Shown piece after piece: positions 16,701 to 24,300 of a stretch of DNA of 58,992 bases. Every line of letters begins with the position of its first letter. The stretch's first letter is position 1. The stretch lies in the NCBI GenBank assembly GCA_027623205.1, contig JAQBYC010000012.1, positions 1-58,992 of the forward strand. The letters run 5' to 3'. The translations under genes were made by a program, and so were the position numbers. Under the pieces are notes generated by a model, which saw only the letters and a list, made by a program, of their open reading frames with translations, was not told where the DNA came from and searched no databases. The stretch is from Pseudomonadota bacterium. GTDB taxonomy: Bacteria > Pseudomonadota > Alphaproteobacteria > GCA-2731375.

Positions 16701-19556
16701 GACGAAACTGGCAATTTTATCCGTCTCGCTGGCGATTTGCACCGTACGCAATTTAAACGCCTGGGCAACAGAGTCGGCCTTGGCCTCGCCCCGGCGGGCG
16801 CTGTCTTCAACCGCGCTGTTGAAGGCTTCAGCCCGGCCCCGCAACTCGGCTTCAACCTTGGCAACCGTGGCGCGAAGGCCATCGACAGTACCCTCCGCCA
16901 GGGCCAGAAGTTGCCCGCGCCGGGAGTCCAGGTCAGCCATCAAGGCATCGATCCGTCCGGCGGCATGATCGGTCATGCGGTCGGCGGTTTGCCGCGCCTC
17001 GAATTCTTCTTTCCGCAGCCGCTCAGATATCACTTCGGCATGTTGCGAGACATCCGAGGTGATGCGCCGGGCAACATCAGCCAGCGCGGTGGCGCGCTCG
17101 TCCACATTTGATTGCAGGTTGGCCCAGTCCTGGTCGATCCCGTCAATTGTGCGGTTCATGTCGCCGCTGACCCGCTCTATGCGCGACAGCAGGGTTGCGC
17201 TCATTTCCTCTAAGCGGCGCACGGTCTGTTCCGTGGCCGCGGTGGTGGCGGCGCGAAGATCGTCCGTCTGTAATCGTATCCGGTCGCCGGTATTGGCGAC
17301 ACGGTTTTCCAGGCGGTCTATGGTATGATCGATTTCCTGGCCTAATTTACCGACTGTTTGCCGGACGCCATCGGCCATCTGATCGGCATGGCCGGCGACG
17401 GTCTTTTGCGTCCCGGCCGAAGTCGCCTCGATAGCGGTCAATTGCTGGGCGTAATGCTGGCGCATTTGTTCGGCGCTGGCCATTGCCTGGTCGGTCATCT
17501 CGCCGGTACGCGCCAGCAACTGGTCCAGGGAATGACTGTAATCCTGACCCATCTGATCCACCACCTTGCGTACACCGTCCGACGTTTCATTGGCGCGTCC
17601 GGCCACGGCTTTTTGGGTTTGGATCGATGCCAGATCTATCCCGGCCAGCTGTTCGCCATAATGCCGGCGCATATGTTCGGCCTGGGCCATGGCGCTGGCG
17701 GTCATCTCCCCGGTCCGGGATTCCAGACGGTCGACGGACAGGTTGAAATGATCGGCAAGGTCGTTGAGATTTTGCTCGACGTTGTCGGCCAGACGGTCGG
17801 CGCGCCCGGCCAGGGCAGCGTGGGCCTTGTCCGTCGATTGCTCGATTATGGCCAGCTTTTCCAGGTATTGCAGGCGCAATTGTTCCACCCGTTCCATGGC
17901 GGTGTCGCGCAGGTTGTCGGAACGGTTGTTCAGACCGTCGATGGATTGGTCGAAGGCCTCGGTCATAAGATTCAGATTTTGCCGCATATGGCTGGCCATG
18001 CGTTCGGTTTGGCCCGCGATGGCGGTCTGTAGCTCGGTGGATTGCTGTTCGATTTCAGTCAGTTTCAGACCATAATGCTGATGCATTTCATCGGCCCTGA
18101 CGGTGGCGGCTTCGCTCATTTCGGCGCCGCGGTGGCTCAAGTCATCGATGTTTTGATCCAAGCGTTCCGCCATTTCCTCGATGCCGCGGCTAAGGTCCCG
18201 GGCCATTTGGGTGCCGCGTGCGGTAATGGCGGTTTGGCGTTCGTCCGCGTTCTGGGCGATGGCGTTCAGTCTGTCTTCGAAATGCCGGCTGATGCTGTCG
18301 GCCCCGGCCATGGCCTCGTCCTTCAGGCCGCTGGCGCGCGCCGCCAGGTGGTCCATGGCGGTGTCGAAATCAGTTTCCATGTGGCCCAGGTTTTGCTGCA
18401 AATCGGCGGCCATCTGTGCGCCACGGGTGGCGATGGTGGTTTGGGTCTGTTGCCCCGTGCGCTCAATCTCGGTCAGGCGGGTGCCATAATGCTGGCGGAT
18501 CTGATCCGCCCGCGCCATGGCTTCTTCGCTCCAGGCGCTTGCCCGGCCATCCATATGGTCAATGGTCTGGGTAAATTTTTGATCCATCTCATTCGCGTTG
18601 TGGGCCATGCCGTCGGCCATCATGCCGGCCCGCTGCGAGAAATTCTGCTGCGCCTGCTGGACGCTCTGCTCTATTTCGGCCAGGCGGGCATTGTAATGCT
18701 GGCTCAGACGGTCGGCCTGGCTCATGGTATTTTCGGTCAGGCTCTCGGCCCGCGCCTCGGCCCGGTCCATGGCCCCGGCCAAGGCTTCCGATTGCGCCTG
18801 CAGGACGCCGGCCGCCTCTGCGGCCCGATGTTGTGATTTCGTGACGGAGGCTTCGAATGCGCCGGCCTGTCCCAGCAACAAATCGTTGATCTTGCCGCCC
18901 TGTTCGGTCAGGCGTTCGGCCGCACCTTCCAGGGCCCTGGCCCGTCCGCCCAGTTCTTCGACCAAGGCGGCGGTGCGGGCGTTGGCGGAGGTCGAACTGT
19001 GGCTGATGTCTTCGACCCGTTGGCGCAACAGGCTTTCAACCTGGCGCACCTGATCGGTGGCCTGCGCCGACGCCTGGGTCAACTCCTCCGCCTGGCGGCG
19101 CAGGGCGGCGGAGATCATTTCGATCCGGGCATCCGCCTGATCGTCGGGATAGGTCAGACGCCGCAGCTCCGCCTGCAATGCGGCGGCATGATCGGTCATC
19201 TCGCTACCCCGGCGCAGATAGAACAACGCCAGCCACAGGACACCCAAGGGGGCGAAAACAGCGCTTAGCACCGACGCGAGTTCGTGGGGCAGCAGAAAGC
19301 CCAGGGCGTCCCATCCGACATAGCCGATGATATAGCTGAAACAGACGGCCAGCCAGACCGCGGTGATCAGCAGACCCAGCATCAGGCCGCGGTGGAAATT
19401 GACCTCCCGCGGGGACCACCATCTTGGCGGCCGTCCGCCCACGCCGCCACCAGGGCCGCCGCTAAAGTTACCCCCACGCCCGCCGTGGCCGTGATCCCGT
19501 ATGACGGCTTCCGCCGGTATCGGCAGTTGGGTGACGGGTGTCTCTATTTGCGACAT
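13788..19556 (-). CDS. Giant membrane-anchored coiled-coil protein, GPR/RgsE-like
   Basis: 1922 residues. A Gly-rich cytoplasmic head (1-55) is followed by two membrane helices (about 57-79 and 93-114). The rest is almost continuous helix rich in Ala, Glu, Gln and Arg with no Cys or Pro clusters. Residues 282-764 form seven tandem repeats of exactly 69 residues, each starting near a D/E-x-[LIM]-x-x-[HQ]-[YF] motif. The C-terminal 125 residues (MRNMAFVTERMNSLA, WERYLDGDRGIFARRIV) look globular. This plan resembles the rhizobial growth pole ring protein GPR/RgsE, a very long apolipoprotein-like protein that organises polar envelope growth. Homology is inferred from plan and tail, not aligned. 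It follows a secreted-protein gene by 37 bases and abuts the DMT transporter gene. Confidence 0.75.
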   Translation of the reverse strand: MSQIETPVTQLPIPAEAVIRDHGHGGRGGNFSGGPGGGVGGRPPRWWSPREVNFHRGLMLGLLITAVWLAVCFSYIIGYVGWDALGFLLPHELASVLSAVFAPLGVLWLALFYLRRGSEMTDHAAALQAELRRLTYPDDQADARIEMISAALRRQAEELTQASAQATDQVRQVESLLRQRVEDISHSSTSANARTAALVEELGGRARALEGAAERLTEQGGKINDLLLGQAGAFEASVTKSQHRAAEAAGVLQAQSEALAGAMDRAEARAESLTENTMSQADRLSQHYNARLAEIEQSVQQAQQNFSQRAGMMADGMAHNANEMDQKFTQTIDHMDGRASAWSEEAMARADQIRQHYGTRLTEIERTGQQTQTTIATRGAQMAADLQQNLGHMETDFDTAMDHLAARASGLKDEAMAGADSISRHFEDRLNAIAQNADERQTAITARGTQMARDLSRGIEEMAERLDQNIDDLSHRGAEMSEAATVRADEMHQHYGLKLTEIEQQSTELQTAIAGQTERMASHMRQNLNLMTEAFDQSIDGLNNRSDNLRDTAMERVEQLRLQYLEKLAIIEQSTDKAHAALAGRADRLADNVEQNLNDLADHFNLSVDRLESRTGEMTASAMAQAEHMRRHYGEQLAGIDLASIQTQKAVAGRANETSDGVRKVVDQMGQDYSHSLDQLLARTGEMTDQAMASAEQMRQHYAQQLTAIEATSAGTQKTVAGHADQMADGVRQTVGKLGQEIDHTIDRLENRVANTGDRIRLQTDDLRAATTAATEQTVRRLEEMSATLLSRIERVSGDMNRTIDGIDQDWANLQSNVDERATALADVARRITSDVSQHAEVISERLRKEEFEARQTADRMTDHAAGRIDALMADLDSRRGQLLALAEGTVDGLRATVAKVEAELRGRAEAFNSAVEDSARRGEAKADSVAQAFKLRTVQIASETDKIASFVNRRTEEIAQSFKEGAAVVTAYAEDASRQAALNALALSNAFQQRIDEIGKSVAGNSEKIGRDASQSAEAIREEFEARITDVMESLEGLARRTIGQADTVEAGLRAQIADLGQAVDDMIDRGSEMNQNLHQEGKWLQDVSFQIGAEAKRTGAAMRQNGSSLRQLSSEVETISHGIEARVQQHLEILNATAGRTEERIADAGSRLAATTETVQQAAQQADQRIDEASQHLNARAEAIAATSRQSAAVIGQAGEGVEQAMSRIQFAATTASGQIEDLGSAVEERVDAMAGSVEERIDNFAQRTDQRIDNLTSTAARRLSELSEGAEANLQQITDATTSRVTDAAAAASRRIEAVQSALDKGIEGVTVAAVRTEGAGRQLEESIAGLARTGNAAMTEMRATEAAFVEAADTLATEGERALAQIHNTTSSLREEADGVTAAAQKANAAVDATGETLRLNAQHLTAATDRVQAEATNLGATMQQHATVLEEAADRAEQRTARLSQDLHSRAGALQQITAAIAERADQIETILEKSTIALKQASTSALDDLAKAGDALGAELQTLDTATTKGGAYLNQIMDLLSQGGRRAEGASTKAVENMANLAQSLRGHGDQLNEAAAAAAARIETSLARFMEQCQALSRQSGGVSEELLQRAGQMSAVAIQSKSDLADAIDVLGRGTSRVAEAADEAAARLRGAHITFDNASIALNETSDREATRILGAGIAFRQEIQNVAAAGERGAERLKAASLDMASQGNDLRNESSRLSQQIAELSKDLRLAVEELSDQAKGSEKRLLRLGEQLARNAGELEQLSERTGQAAISVGASYRRQAEDLRQVSEKALADAAKIETNSALTRRKAFMRNMAFVTERMNSLAIDLDRAMEKNVPEDAWERYLDGDRGIFARRIVRNRDRFSLDAIRNNYQADDGFREHVDRYLVQFQEALAQAEENDPEEILAAVLLSSDVGKLYLLMSKALGRLN
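17265..18713 (-). repeat. Seven in-frame 207-bp repeats (69 residues each)
   Basis: Codons 282-764 of the coiled-coil gene. Anchor heptads are DRLSQHY, DQIRQHY, DSISRHF, DEMHQHY, EQLRLQY, EHMRRHY and EQMRQHY, each exactly 69 residues after the last. Within each unit a second anchor ([IV]D-x-[LM]-x-x-R) falls at the same place. The units are diverged in sequence but not in length. Confidence 0.9.
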
Positions 19557-19593
19557 TGGGCTATCCCTTCAGGACCCATGACTACGGCGCGGT

Positions 19594-20238
19594 TTACAGG
19601 TGATCCGGATCGACCGATTGGTACAATTGGGCATAAGGCGGGCGGACGTGTTGAACAAGAAAAAAATTCGGCATTATACCCGTATGGGTGATGGCCACCG
19701 CGAAGCGGACCCATGCGCCCGGATTGACTTGTCCCTGGCTGAAGCGGATCACGTCGCGCGGTTCCGTCAAATCATCAACCTGGGCAAAGCTGTCCGAGCG
19801 GAAGGGCCGGTTTACCGTTGCCATTTGGGCAAAGGACAGACCGTCGTAGTAATCGCTGCCGCGCCCGGCCTCGAACTCCAATTCCAGGGCATAGTAATCC
19901 CAGATCATATCCGTGCGGTTGATCACCACCTTATGCAGGGCGAAACCGACCGCATGCATGGTGTGTACCCGGCTGCCGAAATCCGCCGCCTCCACACGGA
20001 TGGCAACGACGACTTCGCCCTCGCCAAAAACTTCTTCAACCAGCACGATGGGATCTTCCAGGCTGCCCGTGCCGGATGCCGCCAGCAGACGAAAGTTGCT
20101 CGACGCCTCGGAAAAGCTAATGCCCGGCAACGAAATGCGGCTGGCCGCCCCGGCCCCATGGGGACCGACACCGGCGGTCAGGAGCAAAACCGCAAGAGCC
20201 AGATAAAAACGCAGGGTTATGGCTAATCGCATAGGCAT
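19594..20238 (-). CDS. Conserved-looking secreted protein of unknown function
   Basis: 214 residues beginning with a clear signal peptide: Arg-containing start, hydrophobic stretch LALAVLLLTAGVG, and a likely cleavage after GAGA. The mature part is rich in beta-type sequence and aromatic residues (IWDYYALELEFEAGRGSDYYDG) and contains no Cys pairs or enzyme motif I recognise. It precedes the coiled-coil gene by 37 bases on the same strand, so a shared envelope role is plausible. ATG 20238 or the in-frame ATG two codons later (20232) could be the start; the second has the better spaced GGGG. Real gene; function unknown. Confidence 0.75.
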   Translation of the reverse strand: MPMRLAITLRFYLALAVLLLTAGVGPHGAGAASRISLPGISFSEASSNFRLLAASGTGSLEDPIVLVEEVFGEGEVVVAIRVEAADFGSRVHTMHAVGFALHKVVINRTDMIWDYYALELEFEAGRGSDYYDGLSFAQMATVNRPFRSDSFAQVDDLTEPRDVIRFSQGQVNPGAWVRFAVAITHTGIMPNFFLVQHVRPPYAQLYQSVDPDHL

Positions 20239-20424
20239 GCCCCATTGTCCCTGACTGTGGGCCTCAGGTCAAAGCATGGCTTGCCTGTCGGGGATCTGAT
20301 TGCCAACGGCGTCGATGGGGCACGACGGCTTTCAAATCATGCAGAAGGCCTCTAAACTGCTGCGTCAAGGCGGTGGATGAGGTCCGATACGACCTGTTCA
20401 AGCCGATTGGGGGAGGCACAGACT

Positions 20425-22641
20425 ATGGCGGCACGGACCATCTACGAGGCGCCGCGCCCGGCGGCGGGGCCGGGAGAGACCATCGTGACCAGTACCTGCG
20501 GCCACAATTGCGGCGGACGTTGCGTGGTCAACGCCCATGTACACCAGGGCCGGATCACCAGGATATCCACCGATGCCCGGCGCTGGAACCCGGGACATCC
20601 ACCATTGCAGGCCTGCGCCCGCGGCGTCGGTCAGATCGAGCGCACCTATCATCCCGACCGTCTGCAATATCCCATGCGCCGCACGGGCCCCCGCGGGTCC
20701 GGCCAGTTCGCGCGGATTTCCTGGGATCAGGCCTTGGACGAGGTCGCGGCCCAGTTGTTGCGCGTGCGCCAGACCTGGGGCAACAAGGCCATCCTTGACG
20801 GCTCACGCTCGGGCACCCTGTCCATGTTGCATGGCCGGGGGGCGGCGAAGCGTTTCTTGCATCTGTTTGGCGGCTGCACCAATCTGTGGTCGAACATGTC
20901 CTGCGAGGCGGAGATTTTCGCCGTGCGCGCCACCTATGGCCCGGAAATCTCGTACAAGGCCGCCGGCCGGGAACCCACGGACTATGTCAATTCAAAGCTG
21001 ATCTGGATGTGGGGCTGGTCGCCGGGTGACGGGACCTTTGGCACCGGCACCATGCAGTATTTGAAGCAGGCGAAACAACAGGGCACGCGCATTGTCTGCA
21101 TCGATCCACGCCGGACCCGCACCTCCATCCAGTTGGCCGACGAGCACATATTCATCCGTCCCTCCACGGATGCCGCGGCGCTGATCGCCATGACCTATGT
21201 GATCGTCGCCGAAGGGCTGCACGATCAGGCTTATTGCGACCGTCATGTGCAGGGCTTTGACGAGGCGACCCTGCCCGCGGGTGCGCCGGCGGGCGCCTCC
21301 TATCGCGCCTATCTGATGGGCGCGGGCGATGGCATCGTCAAGACGCCGGAATGGGCGGCAGGGATCACCGGCATCCCCGCCGCGACCATTCAGCGCCTGG
21401 CGGTCGAGTTCGCCACAACCAAGCCGGCCGCGTTGCAGGGCGGATATGCGCCCGGTCGAACGGCGTTTGGCGAACAATTCCACCGGGCGGCCTATGCCCT
21501 GGCGGCGATCACCGGCAATGTGGGCGTCGTGGGAGGCAATTCCGGCATCAGCAATGGCGCCACCGGCAATAGCTTTTTCCAGGGCTTTCCGGCGGGGCGA
21601 AATCCGCTGGCGGCGAATGTGTCCGCGCCCCTGCTGGCCGACCTGTTGACCCGGGGGAAAAGCGGCGGTTATCCGGCGGACATCAAATTGATCTATTCGG
21701 CGGGCGGCGATCTGTTCAATCAGTGTCCGAACGCGGCGAAAACCGCCAAGGCTTTGGACAGCGTCGAATTCATTGTCGGCCAGGATCATTTTCTGACCCC
21801 GACCACCCGCCATGCGGATATCGTGCTGCCGGCCACGACCTTTTGGGAACGCAACGACGTCCACACCCCCTGGGCCGGGGCGGGTCATTACGCGATCTTC
21901 ATGGGCCAGGCGATCGAACCCATGTACGAGTGCCGCAATGATCTTGATATTTTCACCGATCTGGCCGGGCGGGTCGGGATCGAGGGTTATAACGACCGCG
22001 GCGAGATGGACTGGCTGCGCGACCTCACCAAGGGCGCGGTGGATGATTTCGATGCCTTTCAGGCGCAGGGCGTGGCCCGTTTTCCCGCACCGCGGGACGC
22101 GGTCGCCTTCGCCCGGCAGATCCGGGAACCCGAGGCGCATAAATTTTCCACGCCGTCGGGCAAGATCGAAATCTACGCCTCCGCCATCGCCGAAAACCCC
22201 GATCCTTATGGCCTTGGCGCCATCGCGCCGATCCCGACCTGGGTGCCGCAACTGGAGCACGATAGCGCCTATCCGCTCAGCTTATGCAGCCCAAAGTCGC
22301 GGGCCCGCACCCATTCCATTCATGGCAACCAGGAAAAGCTGGCCAAGGTGGACCCGGACGATCTGTGGCTGCATCCGGTGGATGCCGCGGCGCGCGGCAT
22401 TCACCAGGGTCAGATGGTCCGGGTTTTCAACGCCCAGGGCGCCACGATGTTGCCGGCCCGGGTGACGGATAACATCGCACCGGGCGTGGTTTCCATCAAG
22501 GAAGGCGCCTGGTTCACGCCGGATGCCGAGGGGGTCGACACCGAAGGTTGCGCCAATGCGGTGACCCTGGACCGGTCCGCGCCCAGCGGCGCGACGACGT
22601 ACAACACGAACTTTGTCGAGGTGCGGCCGGTCAATAGTTAG
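20425..22641 (+). CDS. DMSO-reductase-family molybdopterin oxidoreductase
   Basis: 738 residues from ATG 20425 (GGGAGG 8 bases upstream). The N-terminal [4Fe-4S] motif is CGHNCGGRC with the fourth Cys in LQACARG. The Mo ligand is probably the Ser in SNMSCEAEIF, the Ser-type (DmsA/BisC/TorA) class. The MGD-binding segments (WMWGWSPGDG, IDPRRTRT) and the C-terminal dinucleotide-binding domain (GNQEKLAKVDP) are all present. There is no twin-arginine signal, so the enzyme should stay in the cytoplasm, and no ferredoxin-type or membrane subunit follows. Its stop codon TAG is also the first triplet of a dispersed repeat. The acceptor is unknown. Confidence 0.88.
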   Translation: MAARTIYEAPRPAAGPGETIVTSTCGHNCGGRCVVNAHVHQGRITRISTDARRWNPGHPPLQACARGVGQIERTYHPDRLQYPMRRTGPRGSGQFARISWDQALDEVAAQLLRVRQTWGNKAILDGSRSGTLSMLHGRGAAKRFLHLFGGCTNLWSNMSCEAEIFAVRATYGPEISYKAAGREPTDYVNSKLIWMWGWSPGDGTFGTGTMQYLKQAKQQGTRIVCIDPRRTRTSIQLADEHIFIRPSTDAAALIAMTYVIVAEGLHDQAYCDRHVQGFDEATLPAGAPAGASYRAYLMGAGDGIVKTPEWAAGITGIPAATIQRLAVEFATTKPAALQGGYAPGRTAFGEQFHRAAYALAAITGNVGVVGGNSGISNGATGNSFFQGFPAGRNPLAANVSAPLLADLLTRGKSGGYPADIKLIYSAGGDLFNQCPNAAKTAKALDSVEFIVGQDHFLTPTTRHADIVLPATTFWERNDVHTPWAGAGHYAIFMGQAIEPMYECRNDLDIFTDLAGRVGIEGYNDRGEMDWLRDLTKGAVDDFDAFQAQGVARFPAPRDAVAFARQIREPEAHKFSTPSGKIEIYASAIAENPDPYGLGAIAPIPTWVPQLEHDSAYPLSLCSPKSRARTHSIHGNQEKLAKVDPDDLWLHPVDAAARGIHQGQMVRVFNAQGATMLPARVTDNIAPGVVSIKEGAWFTPDAEGVDTEGCANAVTLDRSAPSGATTYNTNFVEVRPVNS

Positions 22642-22701
22642 AGAACATTTCCATGAACTGGAGTCGTGAACGCGGCTGAAGTGATTGGTTCAATGTCTCT
22701 A
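22639..22701 (+). repeat. Dispersed palindromic repeat, copy 3
   Basis: Starts TAGAGAACATTTCC and ends TTGGTTCAATGTCTCTA; the second half shares AAGTGATTGGTTCAAT with the copy at 26753 read in reverse. Its first TAG is the stop codon of the molybdoenzyme gene. Confidence 0.7.
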
Positions 22702-22756
22702 GTCGCGAAGACCCCAAGCACATAGAGAGCAAATGTACACTGGGCCCGGCGGGATC

Positions 22757-23656
22757 TTACCGGTCGCCGTGGGCGGCCTTGGGTACCATGCCGACCAGTT
22801 CGTCCAGGCAGGCGGCCTGGGTGCGGGCCGTGGTGTCCAGGCTGGCGTCGGCCTTGCGGTACAGGCTTTCGCGGCCATCCAGGATGCGGTGCAAATCCTG
22901 CATGGCCTCCCGGTTGCCGGCCATGGGGCGCTGGTCGCCCTGCGCCGCCACCCGGGCCATGTGCGCCTCCGGCGCGGCTCGCAGCCAGATGGTGTAACAG
23001 GACGAGAGCAGGCGTTCGTAGGTGCCGGGTTCCGTGACCAGACCGCCGCCGGTTACCAGCACCGCCCGGGGATGGCTCTCGATCACCTGTTCCAGGCACT
23101 GCCGTTCCAGCCGGCGGTAGGCGGCCCGGCCCAGCAGATCAAAGATCTCGTCCAGACCCATGCCGGCCTTTTCCTCGATCTGCTTGTCCAACTGCACGAA
23201 GGGTAGAGCCAGACGCTGGGCCAGGGCCCGCCCCAGGGTGCTTTTGCCGGCGCCGCGCAGGCCGATCAGGGCGATGCGGCCGCTTTGTCCGGCCTCGGGC
23301 GCATAACGCAGGCGCAGATGACGATGCAGATCGGCCAGGTCATCGTTGTTCAGCGCGGCCAGTTGCTCCAGGATCAGCGCCATTTCCACCGGCCGGTCCG
23401 GGCCGTCCTGAACCAGTTCCGAAAGCGGCAGATGCATGGCGGCGGCGATTTGCCGCAACAGAATGATCGACACATTGCCCTGGCCGCTTTCCAGTTGCGC
23501 CAGATAGCGTTCCGACACCCCGGATTCAGCAGACAGTATCTTGCGCGTCATGCCGCGCCGGGCCCTGGCCCCGCGCACCCGGTCGCCCAGCAGGGCCAAA
23601 TAGCGTTCGTCGCCGTCGGCCCTGTCCGCCTGATTTTGCTCCATTCGACGCTGCAT
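22757..23656 (-). CDS. boxR: BoxR-type transcriptional regulator (XRE domain plus shikimate-kinase-like domain)
   Basis: 299 residues with the two-part layout unique to BzdR/BoxR: an XRE helix-turn-helix (about 27-82) and a C-terminal shikimate-kinase-like domain carrying the P-loop GLRGAGKST (132-140). The effector domain is known to bind benzoyl-CoA, which releases the repressor from DNA. I start at ATG 23656 with GAGG upstream; the frame stays open to 23722, but that part overlaps the operator. It diverges from the flavodoxin gene, with two TGCA-TATA elements between them. It probably represses both box arms and itself. Confidence 0.92.
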   Translation of the reverse strand: MQRRMEQNQADRADGDERYLALLGDRVRGARARRGMTRKILSAESGVSERYLAQLESGQGNVSIILLRQIAAAMHLPLSELVQDGPDRPVEMALILEQLAALNNDDLADLHRHLRLRYAPEAGQSGRIALIGLRGAGKSTLGRALAQRLALPFVQLDKQIEEKAGMGLDEIFDLLGRAAYRRLERQCLEQVIESHPRAVLVTGGGLVTEPGTYERLLSSCYTIWLRAAPEAHMARVAAQGDQRPMAGNREAMQDLHRILDGRESLYRKADASLDTTARTQAACLDELVGMVPKAAHGDR

Positions 23657-23716
23657 GGTTGCCTCGTTGCCGTGAATTCGCTTGCGATCAGCTATTGGAG
23701 CATGAAATGATGTTAC

Positions 23717-23730
23717 ATGCATTATAATTC
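23717..23730. promoter_or_regulatory. TGCA-TATA operator 1 in the boxR-flavodoxin region
   Basis: ATGCATTATAATTC carries 11 of 12 bases of the palindrome at 12801-12812 near boxC. It contains TATAAT on the plus strand (23723-23728) and lies between the boxR and flavodoxin starts. Confidence 0.6.
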
Positions 23731-23755
23731 TTTTTTGTTGGTTTTGGGATTAAAA

Positions 23756-23769
23756 ATGCAGTATAGATC
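23756..23769. promoter_or_regulatory. TGCA-TATA operator 2, overlapping the likely flavodoxin promoter
   Basis: ATGCAGTATAGATC matches operator 1 at ATGCA, TATA and the last C, and starts 39 bases after it. TATAGA (23762-23767) could be a -10 box with TTGGTT (23738-23743) 18 bases upstream, serving the flavodoxin and benzoate-CoA ligase genes. Confidence 0.5.
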
Positions 23770-23811
23770 ATTTTTAGAGCTGACTATGCGCGATCGAAAT
23801 CCGGGGGACCC

Positions 23812-24270
23812 ATGGCGAAATCCATCACCATATTGATTGGCACCATCACGGGGACCGCGGAATTGGTTGCCGAAGATGTGGCGCCGGTGTTGGAAGAAGC
23901 CGGCTATCGGGTCGCGACCGTGGATATGGACGGCTTGACCCCGGATGTGCTGTGCGAGTGCGATCTGGTGCTGATCTGTACCTCGACCTATGGTCAGGGC
24001 GATGTGCCCGATAATGCCATGGAACTGTACGAAGCGTTGGGCGCGCAGCGGCCTGATTTGTCGGGCTTGCGTTATGGTATGATCGGTTTGGGCGACAGCA
24101 CCTACGCCGATACCTACAACCAGGGCAGCGCCCGGTTTGACGCCCTGTTGCGGGAACTGGGGGCCCAACGGATCGGCGAAGTCATGCGCCACAATGCGTC
24201 GAGCGATGAATTGCCGGAAGAAGCCGGCGTTGTCTGGGCCAGGGAATGGGTCAAAACTCTGGCCAACTAG
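23812..24270 (+). CDS. Short-chain flavodoxin (MioC-like)
   Basis: 152 residues forming one flavodoxin domain. The FMN phosphate loop is GTITGTAE (10-17), the second loop is STYGQGDVPDN, and the third is GLGDSTYAD. It is soluble, cytoplasmic and should carry electrons one at a time. It is the first gene of the run that continues with benzoate-CoA ligase 30 bases later, and shares the control region of boxR. As BoxA is missing here, this protein is a candidate electron carrier to BoxB; that is inference. Start ATG 23812 follows GGGGGA. Confidence 0.85.
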   Translation: MAKSITILIGTITGTAELVAEDVAPVLEEAGYRVATVDMDGLTPDVLCECDLVLICTSTYGQGDVPDNAMELYEALGAQRPDLSGLRYGMIGLGDSTYADTYNQGSARFDALLRELGAQRIGEVMRHNASSDELPEEAGVVWAREWVKTLAN

Positions 24271-24300
24271 AAACTTCGCGACGGTGGGAGGAACATTGAT

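Noticed and set aside
15174-18836. Several long plus-strand frames opposite the giant coiled-coil gene
   Set aside because: They mirror its repeats in antisense and share its periodicity; none has independent coding signs.
20992-22260. Minus-strand open frame (422 codons) opposite the molybdoenzyme gene
   Set aside because: Arg/Gly/Asp-rich antisense translation with no domain; the plus-strand gene is unmistakable.
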